A stretch of 64,000 nucleotides of DNA from CBDHCC01 sp965261015 (GCA_965261015.1 CBDHCC010000001.1:310001-374000); one strand, 5' to 3'. Positions 1-8,596 are shown, counted from the first letter of the stretch. Notes: generated from the letters alone by a model not told the origin. Made by a program: numbers and translations.

Positions 1-110
1 TAGAGGGGCACGCTGGCATAGCCCAGGCAGGCCATGCCGACGACGATCATCACCATCGACAGCGCCGTGCGCCGCTTGGCGCGGTCGAGGGAGAGCGTGG
101 CCGCGGTCAT
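1..110 (-). CDS. ctaG: Cytochrome c oxidase assembly protein CtaG/Cox11 (partial, N-terminus only)
   Basis: Only the first 36 or so codons lie in the window; the gene runs off the left edge. The visible part is a short basic N-terminus (DRAKRRTA) followed by one hydrophobic segment ending in YASVPLY, as in Cox11/CtaG, a membrane-anchored copper chaperone that delivers copper to the CuB centre of oxidase subunit I. Its ATG overlaps the stop of the 47-residue gene upstream (ATGA), and it follows ctaC-ctaD-ctaB, which supports the assignment. The C-terminal copper-binding domain is not visible. Confidence 0.8.
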   Translation of the reverse strand, partial: MTAATLSLDRAKRRTALSMVMIVVGMACLGYASVPL

Positions 111-250
111 GCGCCGGTCATCTTGCGAACGGCGATGAAGAAGACGAGCACCGCCAGCGCGCCGAGCACCAGCGCGGTCACCAGGGCGCGGCTTCGCTGG
201 CGCTGGCGCCAGGCTTCCGTCTGCGCCGGGGTCAGGCGATCGGGCTCCAT
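107..250 (-). CDS. Small membrane protein of the cox operon (CoxF-like)
   Basis: A 47-residue protein with a charged, Gln/Arg-rich N-terminus (about residues 1-21) and a single hydrophobic helix (about 22-41) ending in VRKMTGA. Small one-helix proteins between ctaB and ctaG are common in alphaproteobacterial cox operons and are assumed to be oxidase assembly or accessory proteins. The ATG overlaps the ctaB stop by one base (TGATG) and the stop overlaps the ctaG start (ATGA), so translation is probably coupled on both sides. The function is inferred from position only. Confidence 0.7.
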   Translation of the reverse strand: MEPDRLTPAQTEAWRQRQRSRALVTALVLGALAVLVFFIAVRKMTGA

Positions 251-1170
251 CACCCGACCACCAGCGCGTCGACCGCGACCGCCGCGAACAGGGCGAACAG
301 ATAGACGATGGAGATGGCGAACAGGCGCTTTTCCGGGCGCATGGTGTCCGCCTCCACGGTCCGTCGCGTCGCGACCGGCCAGGCGGCGGCGGCGAAGACG
401 GCCGTCAGCGCGAGCGCGGCGACGCCGTAGATGTCGCCGGTCAGCCCCAAGGCCCACGGGGCCAGCGTCGCAACCGACAAGGCGACAGTGTACAGGCCGA
501 TCTGTCGCCGAGTGACGGCCTCGCCCTTCACCACCGGCAGCATCGGGATGCCGGCGGCCGCGTAATCGGACCGCACGAACAGGCTCAACGCCCAGAAGTG
601 CGGCGGCGTCCACAGGAAGATGATGGCGAACAGCAGCACTGGCAGCCAGGCGATCTGTCCGGTCGCAGCCACCCATCCGATCAGCGGCGGAAAGGCACCG
701 GCCCCGCCGCCGACCACGATGTTCTGCGGCGTCGCGGGCTTCAGCCACATGGTGTAGACGACCGCGTAATAGACGATCGAGACGGCGAGGATGGTGGCCG
801 CCAGCCAATTCGCCGCCAGGCCCATCAACGCGACCGAGAACACGCACAGGCCCACCCCGAACTGCAAGGCGGTGTCGCGCTCCATGCGCCCGGCCGGCAA
901 CGGCCGCGCGGCGGTGCGGCGCATCTTGGCGTCGATGTCCGCTTCGTACCACTGGTTGAGCGCCGCCGACCCGCCCGCGCCAAGCGCGATGCACAGGATG
1001 GCCGCGAAGCCGAGGATGGGATCGACGGGCGCGCGCGAGGCGACCAGCCCGACCGCTCCGGTGAACACGACCAGGCTGACCACGCGCGGCTTCAGCAGCG
1101 CCCAGAAGTCGCGGGCGCTCGCCGGCAGGGGCAGGTCGGGGGCGACTGGAGGGTGCAGCAGGCTGGTCAT
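250..1170 (-). CDS. ctaB: Protoheme IX farnesyltransferase (heme O synthase)
   Basis: 306 residues of an UbiA-family polytopic prenyltransferase. It attaches a farnesyl group to protoheme in the inner membrane, giving heme O on the way to heme A of the oxidase. The first Asp-rich prenyl-diphosphate motif is visible (NQWYEADIDAKMRRTAARPL), preceded by the LLKPRVVSLVVFTG segment typical of CtaB. The reading frame stays open 15 codons upstream, but the ATG at 1170 (MTSLLHPP) gives the usual N-terminus. It lies 48 bases after ctaD, separated by a strong hairpin, and overlaps the next small gene by one base. Confidence 0.95.
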   Translation of the reverse strand: MTSLLHPPVAPDLPLPASARDFWALLKPRVVSLVVFTGAVGLVASRAPVDPILGFAAILCIALGAGGSAALNQWYEADIDAKMRRTAARPLPAGRMERDTALQFGVGLCVFSVALMGLAANWLAATILAVSIVYYAVVYTMWLKPATPQNIVVGGGAGAFPPLIGWVAATGQIAWLPVLLFAIIFLWTPPHFWALSLFVRSDYAAAGIPMLPVVKGEAVTRRQIGLYTVALSVATLAPWALGLTGDIYGVAALALTAVFAAAAWPVATRRTVEADTMRPEKRLFAISIVYLFALFAAVAVDALVVG

Positions 1171-1179
1171 GGCGTGGTC

Positions 1180-1217
1180 GCTTGCCGGCCCCGGCGCGAG
1201 GGCGGGGCCGGGCAAGC
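1180..1217 (-). other. Intercistronic hairpin between ctaD and ctaB
   Basis: The two arms (about 1180-1193 and 1203-1217) pair over about 14 bp with a single bulged base and a 9-base loop. There is no U-tract after it in the direction of transcription, so it is more likely an RNA-stability or partial-termination element lowering ctaB relative to ctaD than a full terminator. The role is inference. Confidence 0.5.
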
Positions 1218-1218
1218 G

Positions 1219-2910
1219 TCAGTCGACCCGCGGCAGGGTTTCGAACTGGTGGTAGGGCGGCGGGCTGGACAATGTCCATTCCAGTGTCGTGGCACCCTCA
1301 CCCCAGTAATTGCCATCCACCCGGCGACCAGCCGCCAGCGACCAGATCACGTTCAGCAACCACACCCCGATGGACACCGCCATGATGACATAGCCCCACG
1401 AGGCGAGCGCGTTCCAGAACGCCTGCGTGTCCGGATAGTCCGGATAGCGACGCGGCATGCCCTGCAGCCCCAGGAAGTGCATCGGGAAGAACAGGACGTT
1501 CACGCCGACGAAGAACCCCCAGAAGTGCAACTGCCCCAGGAACTCGTTATACTGCTTGCCCGTCACCTTGCCGAACCAATAGTAGAAGCCGGCGAACAGC
1601 GCGAACACCGCACCCAGCGACAACACATAGTGGAAGTGCGCGACCACGTAATAGGTATCGTGCATGTAATTGTCGATGCCGCCATTGGCGAGCAACACGC
1701 CCGTAACGCCGCCGACGGTGAACATGAAGATAAAGCCCAGCGCCCACAGCATCGGCGTCTTGAAGGTGATCGAGCCACCCCACATCGTCGCGATCCACGA
1801 AAAGATCTTGATGCCGGTGGGCACCGCGATGACCATCGTGGCGGCAGTGAAATACATCTTCGTGTTCACGCTCAGGCCAGTGGTGAACATGTGGTGGGCC
1901 CACACGACGAACCCGACCGCGCCGATCGCCACCATGGCATAGGCCATGCCCAGGTAGCCGAACACCGGCTTGCGGCTGAAGGTGGCAATGATCTGGCTGA
2001 CGATGCCGAAACCCGGCAGGATCATGATGTAGACTTCGGGGTGCCCGAAGAACCAGAACAGGTGCTGATACAGGATCGGGTCGCCACCGCCCGTGGCGTC
2101 GAAGAACGTCGTCCCGAAGTTCCGGTCGGTGATCAGCATCGTGATCGCCGCGGCGAGCACCGGCAGGGCGAGCAGCAGCAGGAATGCCGTGACCAGCACC
2201 GACCAGACGAACAGCGGCATCTTGTGCAGCGTCATTCCCGGCGCGCGCATGTTGAAGATGGTGGTGATGAAGTTGATCGCCCCCAGGATCGACGCGATGC
2301 CGGCGAGGTGCAGCGCGAAGATGGCGAAGTCCACGGCCGGCCCGGGCGAACCGCTGGTCGAGAGCGGCGCATAGACGGTCCAGCCGGTGCCCGCGCCCAA
2401 TCCGCTGCCTCCGGGCATGAAGGCGGACGCGAGCAGCGAGCAGAAGCCCGCGACAGTCAACCAAAAGGACACGTTGTTCATGCGTGGGAACGCCATGTCC
2501 GGCGCGCCGATCATCAGCGGCACGAACCAGTTGCCAAAGCCGCCGATCAGCGCCGGCATGACCATGAAGAACACCATGATCAGGCCGTGGGCCGAGATCA
2601 GGACGTTCCACAGGTGCAGCGTTTCCGGCGAAAAGTCGGTCAGGCCCGGCTTGCCCTCGAGCACGCTGGCGATGCCGGGAAGATACTGGATGCCTGGCGC
2701 CGCCAGTTCCAGCCGCATGATGCCGCTGATCGCGCCACCGATGATCCCCGCCATGATCGCGAAGATCAGGTACAGCGTTCCGATGTCCTTGTGGTTCGTT
2801 GAGAGGAACCACCGGGTGAAGAACCCGGGCTTGTGATCGCTGTCTGCGTGGCTGTCGTGCTCCGGCGAGACGGAATAGGCGAGCGGTGCGGCGCGAAGAG
2901 TGTCGGTCAT
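1219..2910 (-). CDS. ctaD: Cytochrome c oxidase subunit I (aa3 type)
   Basis: 563 residues. This is the catalytic subunit of the proton-pumping terminal oxidase, carrying heme a and the heme a3-CuB site. Hallmarks visible are STNHKDIGTLYL near the N-terminus, SAHGLIM, the WFFGHPEVYIM segment with the cross-linked His-Tyr pair, the CuB His pair in WAHHMFTTG, and HFHYVLSLGA with the two heme-ligand histidines. The ATG at 2910 (MTDTLRAAP) is chosen although the frame is open 23 codons further. It is transcribed just after ctaC with a 43-base gap. Confidence 0.98.
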   Translation of the reverse strand: MTDTLRAAPLAYSVSPEHDSHADSDHKPGFFTRWFLSTNHKDIGTLYLIFAIMAGIIGGAISGIMRLELAAPGIQYLPGIASVLEGKPGLTDFSPETLHLWNVLISAHGLIMVFFMVMPALIGGFGNWFVPLMIGAPDMAFPRMNNVSFWLTVAGFCSLLASAFMPGGSGLGAGTGWTVYAPLSTSGSPGPAVDFAIFALHLAGIASILGAINFITTIFNMRAPGMTLHKMPLFVWSVLVTAFLLLLALPVLAAAITMLITDRNFGTTFFDATGGGDPILYQHLFWFFGHPEVYIMILPGFGIVSQIIATFSRKPVFGYLGMAYAMVAIGAVGFVVWAHHMFTTGLSVNTKMYFTAATMVIAVPTGIKIFSWIATMWGGSITFKTPMLWALGFIFMFTVGGVTGVLLANGGIDNYMHDTYYVVAHFHYVLSLGAVFALFAGFYYWFGKVTGKQYNEFLGQLHFWGFFVGVNVLFFPMHFLGLQGMPRRYPDYPDTQAFWNALASWGYVIMAVSIGVWLLNVIWSLAAGRRVDGNYWGEGATTLEWTLSSPPPYHQFETLPRVD

Positions 2911-2953
2911 GGTCAGGCGAACCCTCTGGAGGCAATCGGTTGGCGGGGCTGGG

Positions 2954-4096
2954 TCATCGTTCCGTGTTCGACCCCCCATTGGCGGTGGCGCCCTGCGTGA
3001 TCAGCGGGGCCGTCGGAGCAGGCGCGGCGTCGGCTCCGTCCATCGCGGGAGGCACCGGCGTCTCGGCCACGGCCTCGGTCGTGGCGGCCCCCGCCGCCAC
3101 CGGCGCGGCCTGGCCCGGCATCGTGCCGCCCTTCGACGCGACCCAGCGCGCGAAGTTCGCCTTGGAGACCACCTCGACCGCGATCGGCATGAAGGCGTGG
3201 CGAATCCCGCACAATTCCGAACACTGGCCGTAATACAGCCCTTCCGTGTCCGCGTTGAAGGTCACCTCGTTGATGCGGCCGGGAACGGCGTCCATCTTGA
3301 TCCAGAAAGCGGGCATGGCCCAGCTGTGGATCACGTCCGCGCCGGTCACGAGCAGCTTCACCGGCGTGTTCACCGGCACCACCATCCGTTCGTCCACGCC
3401 CAGACGGTACGGCTCGCCGGCGGCATTGGACGAGTCCTCGTCCAGCATGTTCGACACGAACGAGAAGTCGCCATTGTCCGGATAGGCGTATTCCCAGTTC
3501 CACTGGTTGCCCGTGACCTTAATTACCAGGGCATCCGCCGGCGCCGGCTTGTACTGCGCAGCCAACAGCTTGATCGACGGCACGGCGATAATCAGCAGCA
3601 ACAGGACCGGAATGACGGTCCAGGCGATCTCGATCGCGGTGTTGTGGGTGGTCTTGGACGGGACGGGGTTGGCGGACCGCCGGAACCGGATGACGCAGTA
3701 GATCATCAGACCGAGCACCAGCAGGGTGATCCCGACCATCACCGGCATCAGGATGTAGTTGTGCATCCATTCCGCGTCGCGACCGATCGCGGTCACCTGC
3801 GGCTGGAGTCCGACGCGCTCGTTCACCGGCTGGCCGATGCCCACCACCGGCTTGGCCCGCGCAAAGGTCTGTTCCGGCAGCTCCGTGGCCACGGTCGGCC
3901 CGGTGTCGGCGTCGGCTGCGACCGCGGTGGTCGCGGCACCCGGCGCCGCCTGAGTCGGAGCGACCTGCGTGGGCGACAGCGCCGGCGGAGCTTTCGGGGC
4001 CGGCGCGGTCGCGGCGGCCGGAGCGGCGGCCGCGACGGGAAGCGCGGGTGCCGTAACGGCGGCCAGCAGGAGCAGGAGCGGTGTGAGCGGCTTCAT
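2954..4096 (-). CDS. ctaC: Cytochrome c oxidase subunit II
   Basis: 380 residues. It accepts electrons from cytochrome c at a binuclear CuA centre in the periplasm. A signal peptide (about 1-24) is followed by an Ala/Pro-rich linker to about residue 70, two transmembrane helices (about 113-137 and 158-181), and the CuA domain with ligands H257, C292, C296, H300 and M303 in QCSELCGIRHAFM. The protein is longer than usual because of the linker and a low-complexity Ala/Pro tail after about residue 330. It is the first gene of the minus-strand cox operon. Confidence 0.97.
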   Translation of the reverse strand: MKPLTPLLLLLAAVTAPALPVAAAAPAAATAPAPKAPPALSPTQVAPTQAAPGAATTAVAADADTGPTVATELPEQTFARAKPVVGIGQPVNERVGLQPQVTAIGRDAEWMHNYILMPVMVGITLLVLGLMIYCVIRFRRSANPVPSKTTHNTAIEIAWTVIPVLLLLIIAVPSIKLLAAQYKPAPADALVIKVTGNQWNWEYAYPDNGDFSFVSNMLDEDSSNAAGEPYRLGVDERMVVPVNTPVKLLVTGADVIHSWAMPAFWIKMDAVPGRINEVTFNADTEGLYYGQCSELCGIRHAFMPIAVEVVSKANFARWVASKGGTMPGQAAPVAAGAATTEAVAETPVPPAMDGADAAPAPTAPLITQGATANGGSNTER

Positions 4097-4183
4097 GGCG
4101 TCGGATCGGCCTCGGGTCCGGGTAGAGTCCGGTCCGCGCCAGCCCGTGATCGGGCGAACGCAAGCCGAACGAATGTGAACGCC

Positions 4184-4211
4184 ACATAGCGCCCCCTGTG
4201 CCCATTCTCAA
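4184..4211 (-). promoter_or_regulatory. Candidate sigma70-type promoter for the cox operon
   Basis: On the minus strand TTGAGA (4211-4206) and CTATGT (4189-4184) are separated by 16 bases, about 80 bases upstream of ctaC. The 194-base gap between divergent ctaC and pyrE must hold both promoters; I see no equally good match for pyrE. Confidence 0.4.
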
Positions 4212-4290
4212 GCCGCCGACGGCCGACTTACGCGGTTTTCGAGCGGTCGTCCTGGCGTCGGCGGTGGGGCTTCGCTAAGGCGCGGCTGCG

Positions 4291-4884
4291 ATGGACGACG
4301 CACCCCTTTCCGCCGGCGCCGACGTGCTGGCCGAGTTCCGGGCCGCCGAGGCCTTGCTGGAGGGGCATTTCGTCCTGTCGTCCGGTCGGCACTCCGCACG
4401 TTATCTGCAGTGCGCGCGAGTCCTAATGGATGGGCGTCGCGCCGAGCGCCTGGCGCGCGTGCTTGCCGCCAAGCTTCCGACGGATCTGCGGATCGACGCC
4501 GTCGTGTCGCCCGCCATGGGCGGGGTGCTGGTGGGGCACGAGATGGGCCGCGCGCTCGGCGTGCCGGCGATGTTCCTGGAGCGGCCGACGGGCGCTTTCG
4601 AGCTGCGCCGCGGCTTTCGGCTGACCGGTGGCGAACGGGTGCTGATGGCCGAAGACGTGGTGACGACGGGCCTGTCGTCCCGCGAGGCGATCGCCGCGAT
4701 CGAGGGGGCGGGGGGTCGCGTGGTGGCCGCCTGCGCGCTCGTCGACCGATCCGGCGGCGCGGCGCGGTTCGCCGTGCCATTCGCCGCGCTGCTGACCTTA
4801 AATGTGCCGTCCTGGGCACCGGACGAGGTGCCGGCCGAGTTGGCGGCGATCGCCGTCACCCGGCCGGGTAGCCGGACGGCATGA
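4291..4884 (+). CDS. pyrE: Orotate phosphoribosyltransferase
   Basis: 197 residues. It converts orotate plus PRPP to orotidine 5'-phosphate in pyrimidine synthesis. The type I phosphoribosyltransferase signature is clear: the PRPP-binding loop VLMAEDVVTTGLS, SSGRHSARYLQCARVL near the N-terminus, and the PAMGGVLVGHEMGRAL segment. Its stop overlaps the pdxJ start (ATGA). It begins a plus-strand run pyrE-pdxJ-acpS-lepB that is widespread in alphaproteobacteria. Confidence 0.95.
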   Translation: MDDAPLSAGADVLAEFRAAEALLEGHFVLSSGRHSARYLQCARVLMDGRRAERLARVLAAKLPTDLRIDAVVSPAMGGVLVGHEMGRALGVPAMFLERPTGAFELRRGFRLTGGERVLMAEDVVTTGLSSREAIAAIEGAGGRVVAACALVDRSGGAARFAVPFAALLTLNVPSWAPDEVPAELAAIAVTRPGSRTA

Positions 4885-5618
4885 CCGCGCCGTCCCGCCC
4901 CCTGCGTCTGGGGGTCAATATCGACCACATCGCGACCGTGCGGAACGCGCGGGGCGGCGACGATCCGGACCCCGTGTGCGCGGCCCTGGCGGCGGCCGAG
5001 GCGGGCGCGGACGGGATCACCGCCCACCTGCGCGAGGACCGCCGGCACATTCGCGACGCCGATGTCGAGCGGCTGATGGCGGAGTTGCCGGTGCCGCTGA
5101 ACCTGGAGATGGCGGCGACCGACGAGATGCTGGCGATCGCCCTGGCGCGGCGTCCCCACGCGGTCTGCCTGGTCCCCGAACGGCGCGAGGAGCGCACGAC
5201 CGAAGGCGGGCTGGACGCGGCCGGCCAGCACAACCAGCTGACCCCCCTCGTGGCCCGGCTGACGGACGCCGGCGTTCGCGTCAGCCTGTTCGTGGAGCCC
5301 GACGTCCGCCAGATCGACGCCGCGCTGCGCCTTCGCGCGCCGGTGATCGAGCTTCACACGGGCCGCTACAGCCGGTGCGAGGGCGAGGAGCGGGCCGAGG
5401 AGCTTCGACGGTTGTCCGACGCCGCGGCGCTGGCGACCAAGGAGGGGCTGGAGCCGCACGCCGGCCACGGCCTTACCTACGACAACGTCCAGGCGGTGGC
5501 CGCCATCCCGCAGCTGGCCGAGCTGAACATCGGCCATTTCCTGATCGGCGAGGCGATCTTCGTCGGGCTGGACGAGGCGATCGGGCGCATGGCGTCGCTG
5601 ATGGCTGCGGCACGGTAG
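4881..5618 (+). CDS. pdxJ: Pyridoxine 5'-phosphate synthase
   Basis: 245 residues, a TIM-barrel enzyme condensing 1-deoxyxylulose 5-phosphate with 3-amino-2-oxopropyl phosphate to pyridoxine phosphate, the last ring-closing step of DXP-dependent vitamin B6 synthesis. Recognised by LGVNIDHIATVRNARGG at the N-terminus, GITAHLREDRRHI, the NLEMAATDEM strand and HAGHGLTYDNV. It overlaps pyrE by 4 bases. The length is normal for the family. Confidence 0.96.
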   Translation: MTAPSRPLRLGVNIDHIATVRNARGGDDPDPVCAALAAAEAGADGITAHLREDRRHIRDADVERLMAELPVPLNLEMAATDEMLAIALARRPHAVCLVPERREERTTEGGLDAAGQHNQLTPLVARLTDAGVRVSLFVEPDVRQIDAALRLRAPVIELHTGRYSRCEGEERAEELRRLSDAAALATKEGLEPHAGHGLTYDNVQAVAAIPQLAELNIGHFLIGEAIFVGLDEAIGRMASLMAAAR

Positions 5619-5642
5619 GGGTGGGTCGATGAGGAGGGCGCG

Positions 5643-6056
5643 GTGATCGTCGGCATCGGGTCCGACCTGTGCAACATCGATCGGATCGAGGCGGCGCTCG
5701 CCCGCTTCGGCGAGCGGTTCGAGCGCCGCTGCTTCACGGAGGTGGAGCGCGCGAAGGCCGCCCGGCGCCCGCTGACCCGGGCGGGCACCTTCGCCAAGCG
5801 CTTCGCGGCCAAGGAAGCGTTCGCCAAGGCCGTGGGCACCGGACTGTCGCGCGGCGTTCACTGGCGCGACATCGGCGTCGTCAACGGTCCCGGCGGTGCC
5901 CCGACCTTGGCGCTCACCGGCGGGGCCGCCGCGCGTCTCGACAGCCTGGTCGGCGACGGCCATGAGATCCGGGTGCACCTGACGCTCACCGACGACCACC
6001 CTTGGGCTCAGGCCTTCGTCCTCCTCGAATCCCTGCCGAAAGCGCCGACGCCATGA
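5643..6056 (+). CDS. acpS: Holo-[acyl-carrier-protein] synthase
   Basis: 137 residues. It transfers 4'-phosphopantetheine from CoA to acyl carrier protein, activating fatty acid synthesis. The AcpS signatures are present: IVGIGSDLCNIDRIE with Mg-binding D8, and FAKRFAAKEAFAKA with E58. The GTG start at 5643 is preceded by a good GAGGAG ribosome site. The stop overlaps the lepB ATG (ATGA). Confidence 0.95.
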   Translation: MIVGIGSDLCNIDRIEAALARFGERFERRCFTEVERAKAARRPLTRAGTFAKRFAAKEAFAKAVGTGLSRGVHWRDIGVVNGPGGAPTLALTGGAAARLDSLVGDGHEIRVHLTLTDDHPWAQAFVLLESLPKAPTP

Positions 6057-6907
6057 CCGACAGCACCGCGGAACGGCCGGTCGAAGAGGCCAAGCCCAGC
6101 CTGTGGGACGAGTTCCGGTCCATCCTGCTGATCCTGCTCGCCGTCCTGGTCGTCCATTCCTGCGTCGCCAAGCCCTTCTACATCCCCTCCGAATCGATGA
6201 TGCCGGGCCTGCTGAAGGGCGACCGGCTGATCGTCACGAAATACCCTTATGGCTGGTCCTACATCTCGCCGTCCTTTCACGTCCTGCCGTTCACGAAAGG
6301 GCGGCTGTTCGGGCGGCTGCCGGAACGCGGCGACGTGGTCATCGCGGTGCCGCCCGACAGCCACGTCGATTATATCAAGCGGGTGATCGGCCTGCCGGGC
6401 GACACGATCGCCGTCGAGGGCGGCCGGGTCGTGCTGAACGGCCGCATGCTGCCCCGCGGGAACGCGCGCACCATCGCGCTGCCGGTGGACGCGAACAGCC
6501 CCTGCTCGCCATCCGTCTATCCGGGTGCCCGCGCCACCCTGGCCGATGGGACGCAGGTCTGCCGTCTGACCGTCCTGGACGAGACGGTGCCCACTCGTCA
6601 CGGGCCCGTTCGCTTCCCGATACTGGATGACACCGTCTCGCCCGGCGACAACTACCCGACGATCACCGTGCCGGCGGGCCGCGTGTTCCTGATGGGCGAC
6701 AATCGCGACCGCAGCGCGGACAGCCGCTACCCGCTCGAGGATCTGGGCCTGGGCGGTCCGATCCCGTGGGAGAACCTCGGCGGCCGGGCGGAGTTCGTGA
6801 CGTTCTCAATGGACGGCACCGCGGACTGGTGGAACCCGATCAGCTGGTTCACCTCCATGCGATCGGGCCGCGCATTCGCCGGCCTGCACCCCGCTCCCGT
6901 CCGATGA
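6053..6907 (+). CDS. lepB: Signal peptidase I
   Basis: 284 residues. A membrane-anchored serine protease that removes signal peptides from exported proteins. One N-terminal membrane segment (about 22-37) precedes the catalytic Ser48 in PSESMMPGLLKGD, the general-base Lys109 in DYIKRVIGLPGD, and the C-terminal box FLMGDNRDRSADSR. The frame is open 17 codons further upstream, but the ATG at 6053 overlaps the acpS stop and fits the family. An insertion with two cysteines (about residues 145-170) lies in the periplasmic domain. lepB is followed by a transporter rather than the usual rnc-era pair. Confidence 0.95.
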   Translation: MTDSTAERPVEEAKPSLWDEFRSILLILLAVLVVHSCVAKPFYIPSESMMPGLLKGDRLIVTKYPYGWSYISPSFHVLPFTKGRLFGRLPERGDVVIAVPPDSHVDYIKRVIGLPGDTIAVEGGRVVLNGRMLPRGNARTIALPVDANSPCSPSVYPGARATLADGTQVCRLTVLDETVPTRHGPVRFPILDDTVSPGDNYPTITVPAGRVFLMGDNRDRSADSRYPLEDLGLGGPIPWENLGGRAEFVTFSMDGTADWWNPISWFTSMRSGRAFAGLHPAPVR

Positions 6908-7977
6908 GCGCGCCGGACCCGGATCGCGCGCACGGCCCCAGCGAGGTGCACGACCCGCTGGTGCGTCAGGAGGGCAAGCGCGCGGCGGTGTGGATCGCGA
7001 TGGTCGCGGCCGCGGCGCTGGTGGTCGTGCTGATCCAACCGATCCTGCTGATCGTGGCGGGCATGCTAATCGCGGTGATGTTCGACGGCGGCGCCCGGCT
7101 GCTAGCCCGCGCGCTCCCGATCGGGCGCGGCTGGCGGCTGGGCATCGTGGTGTTCGCCGTCACCGCCTTCCTGCTCGCGACCTTATGGTTTGGCGGTGTG
7201 GAGATGGCCAACCAGTTCGGCCAGCTGCGCCAGACGCTGACGGTGCAGGGCGAGCGGCTGGCGGTCCTCCTGAACCGCTATGAGCTGCTGCCCGACAGCT
7301 TCAACCTGGCCTCCGTCAGCGGCCAGCTGTCCCGATCCTTCGGCGTGGTCACGTCCGTACTGGGCGCGGCGTTCGGCGGGCTGACCTCGCTCTTCCTGAT
7401 CCTGGTGATCGGCCTGTTCCTGGCGATGGACCCGGGCACCTATGTGCGCGGCGCGGTGTGGCTGTTCCCGCGGGACCGGCGGGACGAGGCGACGCTGATG
7501 GTTCAGCGGGTGGGTGCCACCCTGCGCCGCCTGTTCGCCGGGCGTCTGCTGGGCATGGCGTTGGAAGGGGTGCTGACCTGGGGGCTGCTGTCGCTGGGTG
7601 GAGTGCCCATGGCGGGCGTCCTCGGCGTCCTGTCGGGCATTCTCGCCTTCATCCCCAATGTGGGCGCGTTCGTGACCGGCCTGCTGATGGCCGCCGTGGG
7701 CTTTTCCGCCGGAGTCGACACGGGGCTTTGGGCGCTGGGCGTCTATGCGGTCGTCCAGACCTTCGATGGCTATGTGGTCATCCCGATCGTCGCAAAGCGG
7801 ACGGTGGACCTGCCGCCGGCCCTGACGCTGTCGGCGCAGGTGATCTTCGCCGCGCTGTTCGGCCTGTTGGGGCTGGCGATCGCGGACCCGATCACGGCCG
7901 CGATCAAGGTTTTCCTGCACCGGGAGGCGGAAAAGGAGGCCCAGGAACACGGGGACGACGCCCGGACCACGACCTGA
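6904..7977 (+). CDS. AI-2E family transporter (UPF0118, TqsA/PerM type)
   Basis: 357 residues with a hydrophobic pattern typical of this family: an N-terminal membrane hairpin from about residue 30, a soluble amphipathic middle segment, and a C-terminal block of helices with IPNVGAFVTGLLMA and PALTLSAQVIFAALFGLLGLAIADP. Family members export diverse small molecules or ions; the substrate here cannot be told. The start overlaps the lepB stop (ATGA). The stop codon lies inside a long palindrome shared with the convergent FKBP gene. Confidence 0.85.
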   Translation: MSAPDPDRAHGPSEVHDPLVRQEGKRAAVWIAMVAAAALVVVLIQPILLIVAGMLIAVMFDGGARLLARALPIGRGWRLGIVVFAVTAFLLATLWFGGVEMANQFGQLRQTLTVQGERLAVLLNRYELLPDSFNLASVSGQLSRSFGVVTSVLGAAFGGLTSLFLILVIGLFLAMDPGTYVRGAVWLFPRDRRDEATLMVQRVGATLRRLFAGRLLGMALEGVLTWGLLSLGGVPMAGVLGVLSGILAFIPNVGAFVTGLLMAAVGFSAGVDTGLWALGVYAVVQTFDGYVVIPIVAKRTVDLPPALTLSAQVIFAALFGLLGLAIADPITAAIKVFLHREAEKEAQEHGDDARTTT

Positions 7978-8004
7978 CCGGCCGCGCGCGCGGCCGGTCA
8001 GGTC
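7971..8004. terminator. 34-bp perfect palindrome between convergent genes, probable bidirectional terminator
   Basis: Bases 7971-7987 are the exact reverse complement of 7988-8004, centred on CGCG. It contains the stop codon of the AI-2E transporter and the first two bases (on the plus strand) of the FKBP stop. With no spacer it would form a cruciform or a very stable hairpin in either transcript. There is no U-tract. Confidence 0.6.
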
Positions 8005-8596
8005 AGCGCGGCGGCGGCGCGCCGGCCCCGCGGCCGGCACCCTGCAAGGCCCGAAGCTGCTCCATCATCTGCAGTTGCTGGATCAGTTCCGGATTGTTGA
8101 TCGACAGCAGCGACACGTCGAAGATCAGCAGCGAGTCCGGCGGGATCACCGGCGGGCTGCCGCGCTCGCCATAACCCTGGTCGGCGGGGATCCACACGCG
8201 ATAGCGTCCACCCACCCTCATCCGCTGCAAGGCCTCGCTGAAGCCCGGGATGGTGCCGGAGGCGGGGAACGGAGCCTTGTCGTTCTGGTCGAACACCGAC
8301 CCATCGGCCAGCATGCCCCTATACCCGATCTCGACCAGGTCCTGCGGCTGCGGCATCGCACCGGCACCTTCGTCCCGGACCAGAAGCTGGGTGCCGCCCG
8401 GCAGGGTCTGCACGCCGGCCCGGCGCGCGTTCCACGCCAGGAACTCGGACGATGGGCGGGTCAGCTGAATCGATTCGCGGCCGGTGCCCTCGGTCGCGGC
8501 CCAGACCGCGCCCGCCAGCCCGACCGCCAAGCTGGCGGCGAGCAGGACTATCCCGGTGCGACCCACGGGCCGAAGCGGCATGGCGGTGACAGACAT
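8003..8596 (-). CDS. Periplasmic FKBP-type peptidyl-prolyl cis-trans isomerase
   Basis: 197 residues. Predicted N-terminal signal or anchor (about 13-38, ending AVWAA) followed by an FKBP domain (about 75-165) with YRGMLADGSVFDQ, PGFSEALQRMRVGGRYRVWIP and SLLIFDVSLL. It should catalyse prolyl isomerisation and assist folding in the envelope. The frame is open upstream, but the ATG at 8596 gives the standard signal peptide. An unusual Gln-, Gly- and Pro-rich tail follows the domain. It lies 13 bases downstream of rpsU on the same strand. Confidence 0.88.
   Translation of the reverse strand: MSVTAMPLRPVGRTGIVLLAASLAVGLAGAVWAATEGTGRESIQLTRPSSEFLAWNARRAGVQTLPGGTQLLVRDEGAGAMPQPQDLVEIGYRGMLADGSVFDQNDKAPFPASGTIPGFSEALQRMRVGGRYRVWIPADQGYGERGSPPVIPPDSLLIFDVSLLSINNPELIQQLQMMEQLRALQGAGRGAGAPPPR

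Noticed and set aside
598..2802. 734-codon open frame antisense to ctaB/ctaD
   Set aside because: It is rich in Arg, His, Gln and Asp with no recognisable domain and is fully explained by the codon bias of the highly conserved ctaD on the other strand.
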